NCBI GenBank assembly: GCA_045586385.1
Contig: JAZNAE010000001.1
Coordinates: 1-5,080 of the forward strand
Length of the DNA stretch: 5,080 bases
DNA from: Suilimivivens sp045586385
Lineage (GTDB): Bacteria > Bacillota > Clostridia > Lachnospirales > Lachnospiraceae
Reading direction: 5' to 3'
In this document: positions 1 to 4,731 of the stretch, one piece after another
How positions within the stretch are numbered: the stretch's first letter is position 1
How the letters are laid out: each line of letters starts with the position of its first letter
The notes under the pieces: model-generated
Database searches by the model: none
Told to the model about the DNA's origin: nothing
Seen by the model: the letters and a program-made list of their open reading frames with translations, nothing else
Program-made: the position numbers and the translations under genes

Positions 1-2
1 GG

Positions 3-70
3 TTGATGAAATAACAATCCATTTGTTCGCTGTCGGTTGGATAAAAGAGATGCTACACTGAATTCATCAA
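3..70. repeat. Inverted repeat flanking the promoter of the broken XRE gene
   Basis: TTGATGAA (3-10) and TTCATCAA (63-70) are exact reverse complements 52 bp apart. They bracket the likely promoter of the small HTH gene that starts at 92. A paired operator for an autoregulating HTH protein is possible, but 8-bp arms at this spacing can also occur by chance. Confidence 0.3.
31..59 (+). promoter_or_regulatory. Possible extended -10 promoter of the broken XRE gene
   Basis: TGC-TACACT (51-59) fits an extended -10 element (TGn plus a TAnAnT-like hexamer). The hexamer 17 bp upstream (31-36, TGTCGG) is a poor -35, which is tolerated when an extended -10 is present. Transcription would start around 65-67, shortly before the AAAGGAG ribosome site at 77-83. 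Confidence 0.35.
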
Positions 71-91
71 AAGCAGAAAGGAGTCATATCT

Positions 92-220
92 ATGACGATG
101 AATGAAAACATTAAAGCGCTTCGTTTGCAGAAGCGTTTATCCCAGGAAGCACTTGGTGAATTGTTAGGTGTATCGGCGCAGGCGGTGTCTAAATGGGAGC
201 AGGGTGGTTCCCTTAGTTAA
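92..220 (+). pseudogene. XRE-family HTH regulator, truncated after the recognition helix
   Basis: A 42-residue reading frame begins at ATG 92, 8 nt after a good ribosome site (AAAGGAG, 77-83). It is too short to be listed as an ordinary gene. Residues 6-38 carry the first three helices of an HTH_3/XRE domain: NIKALRLQKRLSQEALGELL, then GVSAQAVSKWEQG, which is a very typical recognition helix. Family members then continue with a PD-x-x-x-L segment and two more helices. Here the frame runs only into GSLS and stops at 218-220. The homology therefore breaks off at about position 203, pointing to a recombination or deletion junction rather than a natural mini-protein. Three helices could still fold partly, but stable DNA binding is unlikely. 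The original role was probably a regulator of a phage or mobile element. Confidence 0.75.
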
Positions 221-350
221 AGATACTACACCACAACTCACGCTTACACGGTATTGCAGAAAACAACTTTTGGATAAATATAAAGAAGCACTGTCAACAT
301 CCCCTTTGAAGATGGCGACGGAGCTTCTTTACTTTTCGGGACAAGGATAG
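204..350 (+). other. Possible 3' tail of an unrecognised gene
   Basis: From the point where the HTH homology ends, another frame stays open from 204 to the TAG at 348-350, giving about 48 residues. The end is rich in Lys, Leu and Glu and looks helical (QLLDKYKEALSTSPLKMATE). There is no start codon or ribosome site of its own, and a hairpin begins at the base right after the stop. This fits the C-terminal end of a gene whose front was lost at the junction near 203. I do not recognise the family, and chance openness of a short frame is a real alternative. Confidence 0.22.
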
Positions 351-371
351 CAAACCGGCAAGGTCGGTTTG
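351..371 (+). terminator. Small hairpin directly after the 350 stop
   Basis: CAAACCG (351-357) pairs with CGGTTTG (365-371) around a 7-nt loop, giving a 7-bp stem. The following bases (TGTGTCT) are only partly T-rich, so it is a weak terminator candidate. It could equally be the first of the series of hairpins leading into the oriT. Confidence 0.3.
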
Positions 372-402
372 TGTGTCTACGGACCAGAAAATGAGGGGAA
401 AT

Positions 403-428
403 CCAAAGGGGGCAACGCCCCTCTTTGG
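403..428. repeat. GC-rich hairpin immediately upstream of oriT
   Basis: CCAAAG-GGGGC (403-413) pairs with GCCCC-T-CTTTGG (417-428): 11 bp with a single bulged T and a 3-nt loop (AAC). It abuts the oriT hairpin with no gap. Extra stems beside a nick site are common in origins of transfer, so it is probably part of the same structured region. A role in accessory-protein binding is inference. Confidence 0.6.
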
Positions 429-462
429 CACACGGACTTTGCTTGCAAAGTCTAGTGTGTTA
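429..462 (+). other. oriT: Origin of transfer (oriT), MobV/pMV158-type nick region
   Basis: The hairpin arms GACTTTGC (435-442) and GCAAAGTC (445-452) enclose a 2-nt loop, with outer CACAC (429-433) and GTGTG (455-459) able to pair as well. The stem is followed directly by TAGTGTG (453-459) and TTA (460-462). In pMV158, the model of the MobV family, the relaxase MobM binds an inverted repeat ending in AAAGT and nicks within TAGTGTG/TTA. Arrangement and core sequence match here, which predicts a plus-strand nick between 459 and 460. No relaxase gene lies next to it. A MobV relaxase starts at 4732, about 4.3 kb away, and may or may not be its partner. Confidence 0.75.
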
Positions 463-530
463 TACCCTATATCTGCGGGGCTGCGAAAAGTTGGGGTCGG
501 AATTTGGGTCATCGGTTCTGAAGCAGACAA

Positions 531-579
531 AAAGAGCTTTGTTTCTGTGCCCGTGTCAGTCACAGAAGTAAAGCTCTTT
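531..579 (-). terminator. Long stem-loop, likely terminator of the DUF1016 nuclease gene
   Basis: Bases 531-549 pair with 561-579 over 19 positions, including two G-T wobbles, around an 11-nt loop. The outer stem is AAAGAGCTT/AAGCTCTTT and the inner stem TTCTGTG/CACAGAA. Read on the minus strand it lies about 30 bp past the nuclease stop, and the descending arm continues into a run of five T (CTTTTTGTC), as in an intrinsic terminator. On the plus strand the T-run is poor, so termination is better supported for minus. It also lies between the nick site and 610, so a role in the oriT region is possible. Confidence 0.55.
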
Positions 580-610
580 GATTAGCAGATAGAGGGGATA
601 TAAAATGTGA

Positions 611-1633
611 CTAATCTTGCCGAATATCTTCTTCGATGATTCTGTCAACTAAACGCTTTAATTCATCCCTGTTTGGCAAATACAACTCATATTTTGATAC
701 AAATAGGTTGCTGTCCATACCATAGGTGGCATATTCTACGAGCAATTCATCTTTTTCTTTGCTAAGAATAATTCCAATCGGCGGATTATCATCCGGCATA
801 TTTTCTTCCGTGGCAATGTATCCCATGTACATGTTCATTTGACCGATATCACGATGCTTTACGGCATTTGTTTTGAGGTCAATCAGTACGAAGCACTTTA
901 GAATTCTGTGATAGAATACCAAATCGCAATGGTATGTGACATTGCTTATTGTCATTGGATATTGCCTGCCGACAAAGGTAAAGCCCTTACCAAGTTCCAT
1001 AAGAAATTGTTGCAGATTATCAATGATTTTCTGCTCAAGCTCAGCTTCACTGTATATAGCCATTTGAGGAATATTTAAGAAATCAAGGGTATAAGTACTT
1101 TTAATAACATCTTCCGGTGTTTGGTAGGTAATGCCGTTTTGAGCAAGCGCTAAGATGCCCTCTTTATCTTTGCTTGAAGCCAGTCTGAGAAATAGAGCTG
1201 CATCTTTTTCTCGTCTTAAAGTTCGGACATCCCATTTTTCCTTTATGCACTCGTTTTCATAAAACTGTCGCTCTAAATCATCATCAATGGTAATTAATTC
1301 ACATATATGTGACCAGCTCAAATTGTCAGACACGGTCTGACAATTTGGATACCGAAGATAAAACTTTCTCATGTTATTCAGGTTTGGACGGCTGTAACCT
1401 TTTCCCATTCTGAGTGTAAGTTCATGGGATAGGTTGGTTAAGAGCTTTGAACCGTATATGGCGGTTGCTTTTCCATCCTGTTCAACCTCAACAATATATT
1501 TTCCGATGTTCCAGTAGGTTTCGGTCATTATGGAATTGACAGAGGTTGCTAAATGTGCCTTGGCATTCTGTACTAATTTTACAATGTTGTCTGCGATTTC
1601 ATTCATGTAATTAGTATTTGCAATTTCGTTCAT
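611..1633 (-). CDS. DUF1016/YhcG-type PD-(D/E)xK nuclease
   Basis: A full-length 340-residue protein with the two-part layout of the DUF1016 (YhcG) family. The N-terminal region, about 14-165, is helical and has the family's Y-W-x-I-G-K stretch (40-45) and LSWSH (105-109). The C-terminal nuclease domain spans about 180-335. Catalytic candidates are E198/E200 in the AELEQKI helix, D237 (CDLVFYHR), D252-L-K254 and Q265 (GQMNMYM). The D-L-K form replaces the more common E-L-K and still satisfies PD-(D/E)xK. Homologs often sit in mobile or defence-rich loci, including beside type I restriction systems, but their target is not settled. The ribosome site (minus-strand GAGAAAGG, 1640-1647) supports the 1633 start. 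A second in-frame ATG at residue 10 repeats MNEIA. A palindrome lies just upstream and a near copy lies inside the gene. The first helices and all motifs are intact, so the gene looks functional. Confidence 0.88.
   Translation of the reverse strand: MNEIANTNYMNEIADNIVKLVQNAKAHLATSVNSIMTETYWNIGKYIVEVEQDGKATAIYGSKLLTNLSHELTLRMGKGYSRPNLNNMRKFYLRYPNCQTVSDNLSWSHICELITIDDDLERQFYENECIKEKWDVRTLRREKDAALFLRLASSKDKEGILALAQNGITYQTPEDVIKSTYTLDFLNIPQMAIYSEAELEQKIIDNLQQFLMELGKGFTFVGRQYPMTISNVTYHCDLVFYHRILKCFVLIDLKTNAVKHRDIGQMNMYMGYIATEENMPDDNPPIGIILSKEKDELLVEYATYGMDSNLFVSKYELYLPNRDELKRLVDRIIEEDIRQD
1319..1347. repeat. Intragenic palindrome in the nuclease gene
   Basis: Arms CAAATTGTCAGAC (1319-1331) and GTCTGACAATTTG (1335-1347) are exact reverse complements with a 3-nt centre (ACG). 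They encode the NCQTVSDNLS segment at residues 97-106, just before the conserved LSWSH. The central 21 bases match the palindrome upstream of the start codon at 19 of 21 positions. See the separate finding. Confidence 0.8.
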
Positions 1634-1639
1634 TTTATT

Positions 1640-1686
1640 CCTTTCTCAATTTGTCAGACAGTGTCTGACAAATTAACGTTAGTCAA
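1640..1686 (-). promoter_or_regulatory. Perfect palindrome between promoter region and ribosome site of the nuclease gene
   Basis: AATTTGTCAGACA (1648-1660) and TGTCTGACAAATT (1662-1674) are exact reverse complements around a single base, 27 bp in all. On the minus strand the palindrome abuts the ribosome site (1640-1647). A -35-like TTGACT lies at 1686-1681, but no good -10 is visible at the right spacing. The palindrome could be an operator or, in RNA, a hairpin controlling access to the ribosome site. The 1687-1775 stretch before it holds only weak partial repeats (TCAGCTT at 1696-1702, AAGCTGA at 1734-1740) and no gene. Confidence 0.6.
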
Positions 1687-1775
1687 TAACAGGTGTCAGC
1701 TTGCGAGTCTGTCGACATGGCGAATGCAGGTGAAAGCTGAACGTTTCAAATACTCCAATCATTATCGATATGCTT

Positions 1776-2450
1776 TTATAAAACAAACATAAACAATATC
1801 CAAATGTACGCTTTTTTGATATCACGATTTACTAATAAATAAGTAAGACCATATCCTATGCTTATTAAGGACAATGATACACCTGTTGAAAGGTCACCTT
1901 TCGTAAGTATATGTACCATTCCCCAAGTAAGTCCTGTCAAAATACCTCCATAAGGAACCCACACGGAAGAATCCTTATGAAACCATTTCTCAAATGTTTT
2001 CTGGCCAAATGCAACAATCAACACAACCAGTCCTACTTCAAAAGCATAATAAATATACTGAAATATAAATTTAAGCCAGCCATTGTATTGAAATTCCTTT
2101 AATACTTTAGAACCATTCCAATCAATATAAGAAAAGCCAATCATTATTATAAATATAGCAGCCACTGAAACCCACTGCCATATTTTCATAGGTTTTGTTT
2201 TCTCAAATAAATTAAAAGTATATTTACTTTTTGCTGTATTAATCAGAAAAATACACATTATCCCCCAGCAAGTACATGTAATCATCCAATGGCTTATATG
2301 TTGTGCTGTGGACCATTCACCCATAGAACATCCATAAATTAGCGGTTCCAAAAAGAAAGCAAGCAATACTTCTATGCCTAATCCAGCAAACGCATATAGA
2401 GCATATGCAAAAAAATCCCATCCTTTAGTTGCTTTTGTTTGTGTATTCAT
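1776..2450 (-). CDS. Multi-pass membrane protein, weakly CPBP-like
   Basis: A 224-residue, strongly hydrophobic protein with about six to seven membrane segments, near residues 12-34, 52-71, 92-109, 125-148, 165-182, 190-207 and 211-224. No separate signal peptide is seen. The later part has W176-G-M-V-H180 and a conserved-looking EVGLVVLIVAFGQ stretch (138-150). This recalls the second motif (F-x3-H) of CPBP/CAAX-like intramembrane proteases, but the EExxxR motif expected of an active enzyme is absent. Assignment to that superfamily is tentative and catalysis is doubtful. The ribosome site AAGGAG (minus, 2466-2461) lies 10 nt before the ATG. The gene lies 81 bp after the oxidoreductase gene with no terminator seen between, so it is probably the last gene of the flavoprotein operon. 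No clear terminator follows it, so read-through into the nuclease gene is possible. Function unknown. Confidence 0.75.
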   Translation of the reverse strand: MNTQTKATKGWDFFAYALYAFAGLGIEVLLAFFLEPLIYGCSMGEWSTAQHISHWMITCTCWGIMCIFLINTAKSKYTFNLFEKTKPMKIWQWVSVAAIFIIMIGFSYIDWNGSKVLKEFQYNGWLKFIFQYIYYAFEVGLVVLIVAFGQKTFEKWFHKDSSVWVPYGGILTGLTWGMVHILTKGDLSTGVSLSLISIGYGLTYLLVNRDIKKAYIWILFMFVL

Positions 2451-2531
2451 GACTAATAATCTCCTTTATAAACTTCAAATCTTCGCGTGCCTTCAAACTC
2501 ACCAGAAGCCTGAAAGTTCTAAGTACATTAC

Positions 2532-3164
2532 CTATTCCAATGTTTTCCGCAAATCTTTGACTTTTCCACCATTTGCTTTAATCATCTGGCGCCATCCAAT
2601 TTGTGCACCTATTTTATATAGGAAACGTGGAAATGCAACGGACACATAATTATTATCCTGTACTTGCTCCTTTAGAATAACATCCGAAAGTTCTGCCAAT
2701 GCTTTATCAATGGGAGCTTTGGGGCCTTGTTCAGGTTCCAGTTTAGGCATCATGGCAAGTCCGCCTCCACCACCGACACCAATACCACCACTCCAAATAA
2801 AGCCCGTCTTTATACACCAATTTTGTAGAAGTTTTAGAGCATATTCAGCTTGTATCCCCTCGTAAAAGCCACAATTCACAATACCATAAACATGTATCCT
2901 AGAATTGCTTATACCCGCTTCTTCTAACTGAATTAAACAAGATAAAAGATGTCCGGGAATACCATCCACATAAAGGGGATACGCAAATACCCATGCATCT
3001 GTTTTCATCAATTTTTCAATTACCTCTTTAGAAATTGTAGGCGTATGGAATCCAAAATTTTCAACCTCTATATTCTCACCTAAGTATCTTTTTACATCTT
3101 CCAGGAGCGTACCACTAGCACTGTTATTTACCTTTGGACTTCCATTGATTAGCGCTATTCTCAT
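2532..3164 (-). CDS. NAD(P)H-dependent oxidoreductase, flavodoxin-like fold (FMN reductase type)
   Basis: A 210-residue cytoplasmic protein of the flavodoxin-like/NADPH-dependent FMN reductase group. The first strand and phosphate loop read MRIALINGSPKVNNSASGTL (1-20), where NGSPK-x-x-x-S is the usual FMN phosphate-binding signature. A second flavin-contact segment is YPLYVDGIPGHLL (62-74). Then comes an unusually glycine-rich loop, GGIGVGGGGG (126-135), near the place of the third flavin loop. The C-terminal part (160-210) is basic and amphipathic and may dock on a membrane or partner. The start codon overlaps the preceding gene's stop as ATGA (3164-3161), with a GGAGG site 10 nt upstream inside that gene, so the two are translationally coupled. 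It presumably moves electrons from NAD(P)H through FMN to an unknown acceptor; the substrate cannot be told from sequence. Confidence 0.82.
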   Translation of the reverse strand: MRIALINGSPKVNNSASGTLLEDVKRYLGENIEVENFGFHTPTISKEVIEKLMKTDAWVFAYPLYVDGIPGHLLSCLIQLEEAGISNSRIHVYGIVNCGFYEGIQAEYALKLLQNWCIKTGFIWSGGIGVGGGGGLAMMPKLEPEQGPKAPIDKALAELSDVILKEQVQDNNYVSVAFPRFLYKIGAQIGWRQMIKANGGKVKDLRKTLE

Positions 3165-3649
3165 AAAGCAATGCCCTCCAATTCTTCTACAGATTTATAA
3201 AAATAAATATCCTTTACCAATCCATCATAATTGTCCGCATTTGCTTCTATTAGATTTCTGGCGGTTTCGTTTTCTACATCAGTTATATTTTCTCCATAAA
3301 AGTGTGCTGACAAGGTAATAACATTCTTATATCTGCGTTTATGGTGCATCTCCCCTTTTCGAATCACAAAATCCGCTTGGATATAGGAAATCGCACGGTC
3401 CTGTACCATTTTTACAAAAGGACTTACACTGCCGTAACAACAGCGGCTAATCAAAATCAACTCGGTACATTTACCCATATCAATCCCAGTTCCTTCATAT
3501 CCATCACGAAGTACACACATACCTGGCGTTTTTACCCAGCACCCAAAACATCCAATACAATGTCGAATATCTCCCCGAGGCTTAATGATTTTATATTCTC
3601 CGACTATCGGAACACTAAAATTTTCAATATCGGTTATGATAAGTTTCAT
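3161..3649 (-). CDS. Flavodoxin-family protein with a four-cysteine (Isf-like) cluster
   Basis: A 162-residue protein if started at ATG 3649, which has the ribosome site AAGGAG (3664-3659) 9 nt upstream. The ATG at 3655 adds two residues but leaves only 3 nt of spacing. The key feature is CIGCFGCWVKTPGMC, with Cys at 31, 34, 37 and 45: C-x2-C-x2-C-x7-C. This matches the compact cysteine motif that holds a [4Fe-4S] cluster in iron-sulfur flavoproteins. A second conserved-looking block is SRCCYGSVSPFVKMVQDRAI (68-87). The N-terminus lacks the NGSP phosphate loop of normal flavodoxin-fold reductases, and the protein is short for Isf. It may therefore need the coupled partner gene, which has that loop, to make a complete flavin site. 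First gene of the operon, with a sigma-A promoter at 3714-3686. Redox function is likely; the exact reaction is unknown. Confidence 0.8.
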   Translation of the reverse strand: MKLIITDIENFSVPIVGEYKIIKPRGDIRHCIGCFGCWVKTPGMCVLRDGYEGTGIDMGKCTELILISRCCYGSVSPFVKMVQDRAISYIQADFVIRKGEMHHKRRYKNVITLSAHFYGENITDVENETARNLIEANADNYDGLVKDIYFYKSVEELEGIAL

Positions 3650-3685
3650 TATCATTTACTCCTTCAAATTCAAGTTTTCGCTCTC

Positions 3686-3714
3686 ATTATACCATATAAA
3701 TACGTCCCTGTGTA
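3686..3714 (-). promoter_or_regulatory. Sigma-A promoter of the flavoprotein operon
   Basis: On the minus strand, TACACA (3714-3709) is followed after 17 bp by a consensus -10 TATAAT (3691-3686). The -35 matches TTGACA at four of six positions. The predicted transcript would start near 3679, about 30 nt before the 3649 start codon, leaving room for the ribosome site and no riboswitch. Confidence 0.7.
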
Positions 3715-3723
3715 TACGTATTT
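3698..3723. promoter_or_regulatory. Inverted repeat over the -35 of the flavoprotein promoter (candidate operator)
   Basis: AAATACGT (3698-3705) and ACGTATTT (3716-3723) are perfect 8-bp arms with a 10-bp centre that contains the -35 hexamer. The half-site centres lie 18 bp apart, suited to a dimeric repressor contacting one face of the helix. The right arm reaches the stop codon of the XRE gene. No matching local repressor is evident, although the XRE protein next door is one candidate. Confidence 0.5.
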
Positions 3724-4526
3724 TATTTCTTTCTACCCCTCTGTGAAATAGCACTTTTCATCAACTCCGACTTCTGCATGATCCGTATTAGTGCCTGTTT
3801 TTCGTCCTCCGTCAGCTTATTGTAACGGAGCTTGGTCTGCTTACAGAACACCATCAGAAGCTGTTCTGCCCGGCTTCCTTCAAAGGCAGCCACTTCTTCC
3901 AAATCCTGCCGCAGTTCTTCTGCCACAGAAGTCTTCGGTGCCCCGTCATTTCTTCCAACGTGGGCCTTTCTGATATCTTCCAAGATTCCATCCATGTCCT
4001 TATGTACCCGGCTTCGGAAATAGTCGCCTTCTTCCACGTGGGCTGACTGCAACAGATACATGGTTTTGTCCTGTTCCTTTGGCTGATGCTTTTCCATGAT
4101 TTCTGCCCTTGCCACATCCACCCATGCATTCAGGTTCTGTATCTGCATGGATGCGATTCCCTCCACATAGATCTGTATGTCGGCAAGAAGCTTTGTGAAA
4201 TCCGGGTGGGTTGCCAGTTCACAAAGCAGTGCAGTATCCACCCGTTTACTCTTTAATAGCTCTATCATTTCGTCACTCAAATGCAGGTCAACAAGTGCTG
4301 CATTCGGGTGATGTTTTGTTTCTGTCCGGGCAAGCAGATAATCGGCAGTTACTCCGTAAAAGTCAGCCAGCCGGTTGATGGCATGATGGCTGATATCCTT
4401 ATAATCTTCCGATTCATAGCTTCCGAGGGCAGATTTTGACAGCCCGGTTTCACCGGCAAGCTGTTCCAGGGTCAGTCCCCGTTCTACCCGTAGGTCTTTT
4501 AATCGTTCCTGTATGGTTAATGCCAC
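3723..4526 (-). CDS. XRE-family HTH regulator with long C-terminal domain, mobile-element type
   Basis: A 267-residue protein. Residues 5-66 form a complete HTH_3/XRE domain (IQERLKDLRVERGLTLEQLA, then TGLSKSALGSYES as helices 2-3, ending GVTADYLLART). Residues 75-260 are a charged, helix-rich extension without a recognised fold, with a basic tail (SQRGRKK). The start is GTG at 4526, with ribosome site GGAG 8 nt upstream. An ATG four bases past that GGAG opens only a five-codon frame and is not the start. Genes of this size and layout commonly sit divergent to MobV relaxases in Clostridia mobilizable elements, as here (relaxase at 4732). It probably controls the shared 4527-4731 region, which contains several inverted repeats. 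Unlike the truncated HTH gene at 92, it is intact. Confidence 0.85.
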   Translation of the reverse strand: MALTIQERLKDLRVERGLTLEQLAGETGLSKSALGSYESEDYKDISHHAINRLADFYGVTADYLLARTETKHHPNAALVDLHLSDEMIELLKSKRVDTALLCELATHPDFTKLLADIQIYVEGIASMQIQNLNAWVDVARAEIMEKHQPKEQDKTMYLLQSAHVEEGDYFRSRVHKDMDGILEDIRKAHVGRNDGAPKTSVAEELRQDLEEVAAFEGSRAEQLLMVFCKQTKLRYNKLTEDEKQALIRIMQKSELMKSAISQRGRKK

Positions 4527-4559
4527 AGTATCATCTCCTCATAATCATATTTCTTCTAC

Positions 4560-4568
4560 ATTCTACCA
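4560..4568 (-). promoter_or_regulatory. Extended -10 promoter of the XRE gene
   Basis: The minus strand reads TGG-TAGAAT (4568-4560), an extended -10 with one mismatch to TATAAT. It lies about 34 bp before the GTG start. The -35 position (TTTCCG, minus 4588-4583) is poor and lies within an inverted repeat, so binding there would compete with RNA polymerase. Confidence 0.5.
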
Positions 4569-4570
4569 CA

Positions 4571-4588
4571 TTTCCGTAAAAGCGGAAA
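4571..4588. promoter_or_regulatory. Inverted repeat at the -35 of the XRE promoter
   Basis: TTTCCG (4571-4576) and CGGAAA (4583-4588) are perfect 6-bp arms around TAAAAG. The site sits directly upstream of the extended -10, where an autorepressor would act. It overlaps the next repeat (GGAAAGTC, 4584-4591). Confidence 0.45.
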
Positions 4589-4661
4589 GTCCTGTCGAAT
4601 GTCCTATATTTCCTGCCTTTCGGATATACGGCACAACATGAGAAATAAGTGTAGACTTTCC
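4584..4661. repeat. Distant inverted octamers resembling the oriT arm
   Basis: GGAAAGTC (4584-4591) and GACTTTCC (4654-4661) are exact reverse complements 62 bp apart. They match the oriT stem arms GCAAAGTC/GACTTTGC (445-452, 435-442) at seven of eight positions. They lie between the XRE and relaxase genes and may be binding sites for the relaxase or the XRE protein. No TAGTGTG nick core is present here. Confidence 0.4.
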
Positions 4662-4699
4662 TTAGTTCATCGATGAGCTGTACCTTGAAAATAAAGAAA

Positions 4700-4719
4700 T
4701 GTCCACTCTTTTGTGGACA
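4700..4719 (+). promoter_or_regulatory. Hairpin touching the relaxase ribosome site
   Basis: TGTCCAC (4700-4706) pairs with GTGGACA (4713-4719) around TCTTTT. The stem ends at the first base of the ribosome site AGGAAGGAG (4719-4727), which lies 4 nt before the relaxase ATG. It could be a DNA operator or an RNA stem affecting relaxase translation. Confidence 0.45.
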
Positions 4720-4731
4720 GGAAGGAGTTAT

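Noticed and set aside
403..579. Retron-type or other catalytic RNA
   Set aside because: Several stems are present but there is no reverse transcriptase gene or conserved retron layout; the nick core explains the region better.
294..585. Open frames on both strands across 294-585
   Set aside because: They overlap the oriT hairpins, have no ribosome sites or recognisable domains, and arise from structured non-coding DNA.
1319..1674. CRISPR-like repeat pair
   Set aside because: Only two copies about 330 bp apart, one inside a gene; no regular spacing or cas genes.
1690..1745. Terminator for the membrane-protein gene
   Set aside because: TCAGCTT/AAGCTGA gives only a 7-bp stem with a loop of about 31 nt and no T-run.
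3650..3722. FMN riboswitch ahead of the flavoprotein operon
   Set aside because: The predicted leader is only about 30 nt, too short for an aptamer, and no conserved RFN elements are seen.
3341..3751. Plus-strand frame of 136 codons
   Set aside because: Antisense shadow of the four-cysteine flavoprotein gene, which has the motifs, ribosome site and promoter.
3791..4129. Frames opposite or within the XRE gene
   Set aside because: Shadows; the XRE frame has a clear domain and a good ribosome site.
4640..4665. Second nick site near AAGTGTAGACTTTCC
   Set aside because: It shares the octamer with the oriT arm but lacks TAGTGTG-TTA and a short-loop hairpin in the right order.
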